From Candidatus Colimonas fimequi (GTDB lineage: Bacteria > Bacillota > Clostridia > Peptostreptococcales > Anaerovoracaceae): a DNA stretch of 24,372 nt. The notes under the pieces are model-generated. The model was given only the letters and a program-made list of their open reading frames with translations, did not search any database and was not told where the DNA came from. The stretch covers positions 1 through 24,372 of the forward strand of contig JAGHTQ010000195.1 in assembly GCA_018065295.1 (NCBI GenBank), written 5' to 3'. Within the stretch, counting starts at the first letter, position 1, and each line of letters begins with the position of its first letter. Shown piece by piece: positions 6,830 to 14,900 of this stretch. The position numbers were made by a program, and so were the translations under genes.

Positions 6830-6870
6830 TAAAATAAGAAGGTCCAGGAGGGGGGACTTCCGGACCTTCT
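6830..6870 (-). terminator. Rho-independent terminator for the apbE transcript
   Basis: On the - strand, AGAAGGTCC (6870-6862) pairs with GGACCTTCT (6845-6837) and is followed by TATTTTATT. It lies about 170 nt after the apbE stop and before the DUF3830 gene, so it isolates the two leftward units. Confidence 0.75.
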
Positions 6871-7036
6871 CGGGTTAGGGATAAGTAATTAAACTTATAA
6901 TGTGGGCTAATTTGTTATTGAGGTGTTATTTGAGTATATTTAAGGTACGTTTGCATAATAGCACACGTTCATACGAATGTCCGTAAAATTACCTCATTTT
7001 ATACAATACTTAACCTCAATTAAATGTTTGTTAAAT
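6871..7036. other. AT-rich 3' region of the apbE gene, no gene recognised
   Basis: The sequence between the apbE stop and its terminator is AT-rich, with no convincing reading frame or ribosome binding site. An imperfect inverted repeat (ACGTTCAT/ACGAATGT) lies around 6967-6983. I assign no function. Confidence 0.4.
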
Positions 7037-8086
7037 TTACTTTGTTTTAGTCACGTCCATGCCATCAGTTTCGCTAAGCTGATCATCCTTGTTGATAAAT
7101 GATGCTTCAAGGTGCATATCAGGATATTCATCCTGCAGCATTGCGATAAGCTCCTTAGCGTCCTTCTCCCCAAGCATCAGGCACACTGTGGATAATCCAT
7201 CGCAAAATCCCGAATTTCCCTTGGCTGCTCTTATAGTCACAGACTCAAGTTCTGAGTCACTAGGGTATCCAGTTCTAGGATCTAGAACGTGATGATAGAG
7301 GACGCCGTCCTCTTCGAATTTTCTCTCGTAAATACCAGATGTTACTACTGTTGTATCTGTTACGGATATTGTTCCGACTATCTCAGTTCTGTCACTATAT
7401 GGACGTTCGATGCCGATTACAAACGGTGCTCCGTCAGGCTTGCTGCCGATTGTAACAACGTTGCCACCCAGGTTGATCAGGGCACTTGTAACGCCTTCTG
7501 ACTCTAAATATTCAGTGACTTTATCAGCGATATAACCCTTGGCTACACCACCCAGATCGAGTTGTGCTCCCGTGCTCCCAAGGGTAACTTCGTTACCGTT
7601 GATCTTAAGTTTCTTGTAGTCTACAGCTGGCAAAGCGGCTTTGATATCAGCATCATCAGGCACCTTAGGGTTGTCGCCTGTGAAGTCCCACATGTCAGTA
7701 ATGGCGCCGATTGTAATGTCAAAGAGCCCTCCAGAATAGTCGCCCATCTGCATACCGATGGTGAGAACATTCATGGTATCATCGCTTACCTGAACTGGTG
7801 CTCCGTCAGCGTGATTTATCTTATAAACGTCGCTTCCTTCTACCGTCTTGCTAAGCATATTCTCGTACTCAGTCATCAGATCAAAAGCACCATCCAGAAG
7901 CTTCTGTGCTCCCGCTTGGTCCATGCCATATATCTTAATGTCACACGTTGTGTTCAGGCAGAAACCAGTCTTGCTCACTGGCTCATCTCCGCTGCCGCTT
8001 CCGTTTCCTGATGGGCCGCATCCGGTTATAACAAATGCCATGATAACCATGGCAATTCCTAAAGTAATGTATTTTATCTTCTTCAT
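7037..8086 (-). CDS. apbE: FAD:protein FMN transferase, lipoprotein
   Basis: This 349-residue extracytoplasmic enzyme transfers FMN from FAD to Thr/Ser of client flavoproteins such as RnfG/RnfD, NqrB/NqrC or other FMN-binding-domain proteins. A signal peptide with lipobox VITGC places the lipidated cysteine at residue 23, followed by a Ser/Gly-rich linker. ApbE motifs are GGLFDITIG (119-127), DLGGVAKGY (177-185), HHVLDPRTGYP (265-275) and the C-terminal CDGLST (295-300) in the Mg2+/FAD site. A likely promoter lies at 8143-8172. The ribosome binding site is weak (AGGA close to the ATG). No recognisable client flavoprotein is in the window. Confidence 0.95.
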   Translation of the reverse strand: MKKIKYITLGIAMVIMAFVITGCGPSGNGSGSGDEPVSKTGFCLNTTCDIKIYGMDQAGAQKLLDGAFDLMTEYENMLSKTVEGSDVYKINHADGAPVQVSDDTMNVLTIGMQMGDYSGGLFDITIGAITDMWDFTGDNPKVPDDADIKAALPAVDYKKLKINGNEVTLGSTGAQLDLGGVAKGYIADKVTEYLESEGVTSALINLGGNVVTIGSKPDGAPFVIGIERPYSDRTEIVGTISVTDTTVVTSGIYERKFEEDGVLYHHVLDPRTGYPSDSELESVTIRAAKGNSGFCDGLSTVCLMLGEKDAKELIAMLQDEYPDMHLEASFINKDDQLSETDGMDVTKTK

Positions 8087-8142
8087 AGTCCTATAATCTA
8101 TCTCATTTCTCCGTGTTTCAGTGCGCTTGCGAGTGTATGGAT

Positions 8143-8172
8143 ATTATACTATACCCGTCTATTTCTTGTCAC
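8143..8172 (-). promoter_or_regulatory. Sigma-A-type promoter for apbE
   Basis: On the - strand, GTGACA (8172-8167) and TATAAT (8148-8143) are separated by 18 bp. The -35 lies within the last codons of the GNAT gene, so apbE can be transcribed independently of that gene. Confidence 0.6.
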
Positions 8173-8680
8173 TCGCCATTCGCTGATAAGCGATTCTGGC
8201 AGAGCCGTCCTCCACATAGATCACGCCGCATTCGATGAACCCCTGGCGTTTTACCGCCTCCTGCATCACCTTGTTATCGTGATGAGTGTCAATTCTCAGG
8301 TTATCGATCCTCTCTGCGCAAAAGTTAACGCATGTCTCAAGGACTCCCATACATTTGCCATCGCTGGCGATGCGGTGTATTGTTCCGTATTCGTCGTCGT
8401 TTAGCCATGTGCCGTTCTCTATTACCTGATATGTTGGGTCATCGCCGATTATGAATGCGAAAGCACCGTGAATCTGGCCGCCTTCTTCGAAGACATATAA
8501 CTGCTCTTTCTCAATGTCGTCTTCTAGCAGCTCCTTGGCCGGATATCCACCAGCCCATTGAGTAGGATTGCCAGTCTCAATCATGTATGCTCGTGCGCTC
8601 TCGTAAATTGTCAGAATATTAGGTAAATCAACGGACTTTGCCCTTCTAACCAGGCGTCCACCCACTATATCTAGTGCCAT
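8159..8680 (-). CDS. GNAT family N-acetyltransferase
   Basis: This 173-residue protein has the architecture of the GNAT superfamily, which transfers acetyl from acetyl-CoA. Recognisable stretches are GTWLNDDEYGTIHRIAS in the central strands, the following helix (MGVLETCVNFC), LRIDTHHDNKVMQEAV and GFIECGVIYVEDGSARIAY. This pattern is typical of a Firmicutes subgroup whose substrate is unknown. The acetyl-CoA loop (SDGKCMG) departs from the textbook RxxGxG/A form, which is common in this subgroup. The start is placed at ATG 8680 with GAGGGGG just upstream. The longer frame to 8878 would run through the divergent promoter and aptamer region and is rejected. Confidence 0.88.
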   Translation of the reverse strand: MALDIVGGRLVRRAKSVDLPNILTIYESARAYMIETGNPTQWAGGYPAKELLEDDIEKEQLYVFEEGGQIHGAFAFIIGDDPTYQVIENGTWLNDDEYGTIHRIASDGKCMGVLETCVNFCAERIDNLRIDTHHDNKVMQEAVKRQGFIECGVIYVEDGSARIAYQRMASDKK

Positions 8681-8824
8681 TTTTTCCCCCTCAAAAATAA
8701 TGATAAAAAATTTGATTTTTTCTTTGAAATTTACGCATATTACCAGTTTTTTACTGTTAGTGAATGTGCTGGTGTGGTAACATTGTAACGTAATGTAGGT
8801 ATATTTTACTCTACATCTATATTG

Positions 8825-8830
8825 TACAAT
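8825..8830 (+). promoter_or_regulatory. Candidate -10 element (TACAAT) for the riboswitch-adhesin transcript
   Basis: TACAAT would place the transcription start near 8837, a few bases before the first paired bases of the aptamer. No convincing -35 is seen at the right distance. The remaining intergenic sequence (8681-8824) is AT-rich and shows nothing else I can name. Confidence 0.35.
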
Positions 8831-8839
8831 TTTCAATAC

Positions 8840-8938
8840 GTTACTTTTTGGCAAATCCATTGAAAAATGGAGACGCAAAGCTCAAGTGTCTAACCTTGGT
8901 TGTGGCTATAGGACAACCAAGTAGGATCGACTGGCCGC
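8840..8938 (+). ncRNA. c-di-GMP-I (GEMM class I) riboswitch aptamer
   Basis: The hallmark pieces occur in order. GGCAAA (8850-8855) is followed by a hairpin TCCATT-GAAA-AATGGA with a GNRA tetraloop (8856-8871), then GACGCAAAGC (8872-8881), CTAAC (8890-8894) and a second stem TTGGTTGT/ACAACCAA (8896-8903 and 8913-8920). GTAGGA (8921-8926) then completes a tetraloop-receptor-like element with CTAAC, and the 3' strand ends in CTGGCCGC. ACTT (8843-8846) can pair with AAGT (8884-8887) to close the first domain. The position equivalent to Vc2 G20 appears to be G (8850), which favours c-di-GMP over the cGAMP-sensing variants that have A there. It sits directly before the adhesin gene. Confidence 0.87.
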
Positions 8939-8962
8939 AACAATTCCTGGTTGCGGTTTTTT
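8935..8962 (+). terminator. Riboswitch expression platform: intrinsic terminator before the adhesin
   Basis: CCGCAAC (8935-8941) pairs with GTTGCGG (8950-8956) around an 8-nt loop and is followed by six T residues. Its 5' arm shares 8935-8938 with the conserved 3' edge of the aptamer. Aptamer folding and terminator formation should therefore compete, predicting read-through when c-di-GMP is bound. The adhesin start codon is 24 nt further on. Confidence 0.88.
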
Positions 8963-8986
8963 ATTATGTTAAGGGGGAAAAGACAA

Positions 8987-11900
8987 GTGAATTTCATGAG
9001 GAAGAACAAATTCATGAAAGTATTCGCTATGGTGGCAATTGCACTTATGATGCTTTGTCCATCATCAGCTGACATCAGCTGGGCAGTAGAAGCCGATGCG
9101 AATACGACACCTGCCATCGAACAGCCTGCGGCTCAAGATGGTGACACAAATGTCGATGAAGAACAGCCAGCTGCTGACGCTCAGGAACCAGCAGAAGAAC
9201 CTGGCGACGAAGAAGAAATCGTAGACATCGACGAAGAAGAAGTTATTTCTGACGAAGCTGATCTGGCAACAAACGGCAATGCACTCAGTGGCGACGTTGC
9301 AGCACAGAACTTAAGTGGTGACTACTACTTATCAGGTGATGTGACACTGACAGGCGACCTTACTGTTGCAAGGGGAACTACAGCTACAATTGACCTTAAT
9401 GGTCACAAGCTCAGCGTTAATGGACACTCTATTGATAACAAAGGCACTCTGACAATCAAGGATGTTCATAATGCAACAGTAGTTGAGAGCGCTGGACCTG
9501 CTGGAGCTGGTAATCTGGCAACTTATAGCAATGGCACATTAACTTACAACGTAACTAAACCTGTTGTTACTAACAAGAGCACTGGTGCAACAACAGATAC
9601 AACTTACAAGTACACAGTAACTAACATGGGTCACATTGTAGGAAGTTCTAGCAATGCTATTAAGAATTCAGGAACACTGAACCTGGATGGTGGTTACATC
9701 TGTGGCGGAAGTACTGCTGCTATATATTCAACAAGCGGAACAGTAAACCTTAATGGTACTGTAATTGCTGCAGTTAGCAGAGGCAATGACACAGATGGCG
9801 GCGCTATGTACGTTTCCGGAGGAACATTAAACCTTAAGGGCGGCATTATCACTGGTAACAAGGCTGGCAAGGGCGCTGGTATCTTTGCGAAGAATTGTTC
9901 CATGAATATGCCATCATCATCAACAACATATATCACTCAGAACTATGGTACTACTTCCGGCTGGGGTAATGGCGGTGGCGGTATGGCTCTGGAGAATGTT
10001 AAATTCGTAATGGGCGATCCTCTTGGCGATAAAGCTAAGCCAACTCCTAACTCAAATGGAATCTTTGCTGGTGGTTTCATCACTGGTAACAAGTCCAAGG
10101 GTACAGGCGGCGGTTACATCATGAAGGGTGGTAGCACTATCATGAACGGCGGATTCGTTTCATCAAACGTTGCTGTTGAGCACGAAGGTGGCGGTATTAC
10201 AGTTCATAATGGTGGCTTCCTTACAGTAAACGGCGGATATGTTACAAACAATGAACTCGGTGGAACTCCAGCAGCTGTTGCAGCATTCCAGCACTGGGGT
10301 GGCGGCGGCATCTTCTGTACTGATGCTACAAACACTACAGTTAAGCTTCTGAACACACTGATTACAAACAATAAGGCTGATGGTTTCGGTGCCGGTGTTG
10401 CTGGTTGTTCAACAGGTCGTGTAACTATCGTTGACAATGCTGCAATATTTGATAACGACGCACATGGTACTCATATTTCTGGTTCAGGTTCATCAAAGAA
10501 CGAAGACCATAAGTATGCATTTGATGACCCTGTCTTCATGGAGAATGGCTATGACGATTTCTTCTGTGCATTATCAAGTACAGTATCAAGTAAGATGCTT
10601 GGTGGTGGTGATGCTAGATGGCACGGTTCAGTTGATGGTACTGTAGTAGAAGAAAGTGAAAACCAGACAATCTCAGCTGGTTATGTTGTTGGCCTTACAG
10701 CAAATCCAACAAACCCTGCTTCAGCTAAGGCTGCTGCTACAGCATTCATTAACGGCAACTTCTCAGCTACACACGGCGGCGGCATTCTGTCAAATGGTTA
10801 TCTGATTGTTGGTGACACTGATGAAATCGACGTTAACATGCCTCTGGAAGTTGAAGGAACTAAGGCACTCCTGGGCGTTGATGGTACAACAAAGAGCCTG
10901 ACAGCTGGTGCATATAATTTCTCAATTAGAAAAGATACTCTGAATGGTGAAGAGGTTACAACTGGTACTAATGATGCCAAGGGAAATATCACATTTGACA
11001 ACAAGATTTCATTCAAGGTTGAAGATAAGAACGCAGACGATACTAAGAAGAATGAGTATAGATTCGTAATTTCTGAAGATAAGGGCAACGATACTAATAT
11101 CCACTATGATAACTCTATCTACGTAATGGATATCACAACAAGAATTGATAACGAAATAATCAAGCTTGGTTCAACAGAAATTACTAAGCATGTTAAGAGA
11201 ATGAGCGCTATCAAGATCACAAGATATGATAACGGCGAAATCTCAGGCACTGGTACTGTAGTATACAACCAGAGCAATATTTCAAACGATGAAGCTCACG
11301 GTATTCGTTTTGACAACCTTCCTAATAGCCCAGCAAGCAAGGTGAAGTTCACAAACGAAGAAATCGTTCCTGGCGCAGCAGTTCTTGAGGCACACAAGAC
11401 TCTGGAAGGCGCAAGCCTGGAGGACTATCACTTCTCATTCCTGCTTCTCGATGCAGACAACAATGACGAAGAACTGCAGACTAAGGAATGTGATGCTGAA
11501 GGTAACGTAACATTTGATTCAATTCCATATAACGCAGTAGGAACTTACAACTATAAGATCAAGGAAGTAGTTGGTCAGGATGATAACATCATCTATGATG
11601 AGACAGTTTATACTGCTGTAGTAACAGTAACTAAGGACGGCAAGAACCTTGCTGCAAGCGTTGAATATAAGGACGCTGAAGAAAAGACTATTAACAAGCC
11701 TGAATTCACTAACAAGTATGCAGGACCAGATACAGTTGTACTCACTGCACAGAAGATTCTGGTAGATGATGCTGACAGTGGCAGAATCCTTAAGGATCAG
11801 GAATTCGAATTCCAGCTCCTGGATGCTAGCAATAATGAAATCCAGACTGTGAAGAACGACGGTCAGGGAACAGTAACATTCGACGAAATCGAATACACAG

Positions 11901-14900
11901 CAGTTGGCACTTACAATTACACAATTAAGGAAGTTGCAACTGAAGACGAACACATCACTGTTGACACTACAATCTACAAGGCTGTAGTAACAGTTGCTGT
12001 TGACCGTGAGACTAAGAACCTTAAGGCTACAGTAGTTTATAAGAATGGTGAAGAAATTGTTGACGATGCAATCTTCACTAACCACTACAAGCCAACAGCT
12101 ACTGAAATTCAGCTTGACGCTGAGAAGGTTCTCAACGACACTTCAAAGGGTGGCAAGCAGCTGAAGGCTGGCGAATTCACATTCGAACTTCTGGAAAATG
12201 GTAGTGTTATCCAGGAAAAGAAGAATGACGCTGAAGGTAAGGTAACATTCGATAAGATTTCTTATAACAAGGCTGGTACACACACTTACACAGTTAGAGA
12301 AGTTAAGGTTGAAGACGATAATATCGAATACGATCTTACAGTTTACACTGCTACAGTTAAGGTAGCTCGCGATGGCGATGAACTTAAGGCTGCTAAGACA
12401 ATCAAAAACGGTGTTAAGAATGTAGAGAACATCGTATTCACTAACGAGTACACTCCTGCTCCTGTATCAAAGGCACTGGAAGCTGAGAAGATTCTCGCTG
12501 ACCCTTCAAAGAGTGGCAGAACACTGCAGGCTGGCGAATTCACATTCAAGCTTTATGAAGGCGATAAGGAACTGGAAACTCAGACAAATGACGCTAAGGG
12601 TCATGTAGCATTTGGCGCAATCGAATACACAGAAGTAGGTACACACACTTACAAAGTTGAGGAAATCAAGGGTGACGATGAAGGACACATCGTATACGAC
12701 GCTACAGTTTACACTGCAACAGTTAATGTAACTCTTGATGAAGCTAACAACAAGCTGGTAGCAAGCGTATCATATAACAATGGTACAGAAGATGTAGATT
12801 CAGCAGTATTCACTAACGAGTACACACCAGATCCTACTACAGCTCAGCTTCACGCTAAGAAGATTATCTCAGGCGACAAGAAGAGCGGTAAGAAAATCAA
12901 GGCTGGAGACTTCACATTCGACCTTTATGAAGGTGAGGAAGTAATCCAGACTAAGCAGAATGATGCTAACGGCAACGTAGCATTCGATGCTATCAAGTAT
13001 GACAAGGCTGGTACTTACACTTACACAGTTAAGGAAAAGGGTGGTAATAACAATCACTTCAAGTACGACCAGACAGAGTACACTGCAGATGTAGAAGTAA
13101 CTAAGGCAGAAGGTTCAGATGACCTTGTTGCTAAGACAACATACAAGAAGGGTGAAGACACTGTAACTGAAATCGTATTCGATAACGAATATGCACCAAC
13201 TCCTACAGAATACACACTCAAGGCAAACAAGACTCTGGAAGGCAGAACACTTAAGCCAAGCATGTTCCAGTTCACTCTGTTTGATGCAGATGGCAAGCTC
13301 CTCCAGACTAAGACAAACACAACAGATGCAGACGGCAACGTAACATTCGATGCACTGTCATTTGATAAGGCTGGTACTTACACTTACACAGTAAACGAAT
13401 ACGTTGAAAACCCAGATGCACACTACGTATATGACGGTACAGTTTACACTGCTACTATCGAAGTAACACTTAACGATAACGAGGATGCTCTTGTAGCAGA
13501 AGCTACATATAAGGATGGCGAGAAGTCAGCTGAAGCAATGAACTTCAAGAACGTATACTCACCAGATAACACAAGCATCCAGCTGATGGCACACAAGACT
13601 CTCAAGGACAAGAAGACTGACGAGGAAATGCCACTGGTTAAGAACTTCCAGTTCAAGTTAACAGATGCTGATAACGACAGACTGCTTGATACTAAGGAGA
13701 ATAACGGTGAAGGCGATGTAACATTCGCACCTATCACTTATACTAAGAATGATATCGGCAAGACATTCCACTACACAATCAACGAAGTTAAGGGCCCAGC
13801 TTGGGAAGAAGACTTCAGCGTTATCGATTATGACCTGACAATTCATGATGTTACTGTTGAAGTAACTGCAGATGAAGACGGTAAGATCGTAACAAACATT
13901 ACTGACATCCCATCAGATGCTAGCAAGTACAAGGATGGCAAGTATCAGTTCACTAACTACTACACAGAACGTCCACGTAACCCTAGAGGTCAGGTAGACC
14001 TTGTAGGTCAGAAGTTATTAGACGGTGATACACTTAATGCTGGTCAGTTCCACTTCAACCTGATTGAAGTTGTTGACGGTGTAGAAACAATCGTTAGAGA
14101 AGATGTAACAAACGACAACCAGGGTGCAATTGACTTCGGTACACTTGTTTATGAAGATGAAGCTGCTATCGGAACTCATAACATGATCGTTAGAGAAATC
14201 GTAGCTGATGATGCAGACAAGACATTCTTCTACGACAGAGAAGATAAGACATTCACAATCACTGTTACAAGAACAAGCCCAACTGAACTCTCAGTAGTTG
14301 CTGACAAGCAGCCAATCGTAGCTGAGTTCAACAACACTAAGCTGGTACCGATCGCTACTCAGTTCGAAGCTAAGAAGTCAATGGCTGACGAAGACCTGAG
14401 AGGTCCTAAGAAGGATGAATTCACATTCATGCTTTGCGAAGTAGTTGATGGTAAGTATCAGAAGGACGACGCTCTTCAGATCAAGACTTGCGACGCTGAT
14501 GGTAAGGTAACATTCGACGAAATCACATATGACAAGACAACAGACGTTGGCAACCACGAATATGCAATCGTTGAAGTTGTTCCATCAGACGACGATAAGA
14601 ACCCACTCATCGTATACGATGATAGCGAAATCAGAGTAAACGTAACAGTTTCACTGGGCGACGATAACAAGACTCTCAGCGTAACTGATCCTGTTTACAC
14701 TAAGAACAATGAGCCAATTAACGATGCTGAATTCGTTAACGACCTGAATCCTGATGACGTAACAACTCACTTCGAAGCTACTAAGGCTCTTTGCGATCCA
14801 GACGGCAACGTAGTGAACCTGAGAGAAAATGAATTCTCATTCGTAGTTGTTCCTGATAAGAGCATGGAATTCGACGCAGTTGACGGAGAAGAACCTGATC

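Noticed and set aside
7562..8011. A 149-codon + strand frame antisense to apbE
   Set aside because: It lies wholly within the clear apbE gene and lacks a ribosome binding site and recognisable motifs.
8681..8878. A longer GNAT frame starting at 8878
   Set aside because: It would be read through the aptamer complement and AT-rich intergenic DNA. GAGGGGG before ATG 8680 decides the start.
8951..8986. A longer adhesin reading frame starting at 8951
   Set aside because: Those codons lie in the terminator 3' arm and T-run and have no ribosome binding site. GTG 8987 has AAGGGGG at 9 nt.
11519..12085. A 188-codon open frame antisense to the adhesin, plus several shorter ones to 15576
   Set aside because: They mirror the repeat structure and codon bias of the sense strand. 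The protein is low-complexity Val/Leu/Ser/Cys, with no start signals.
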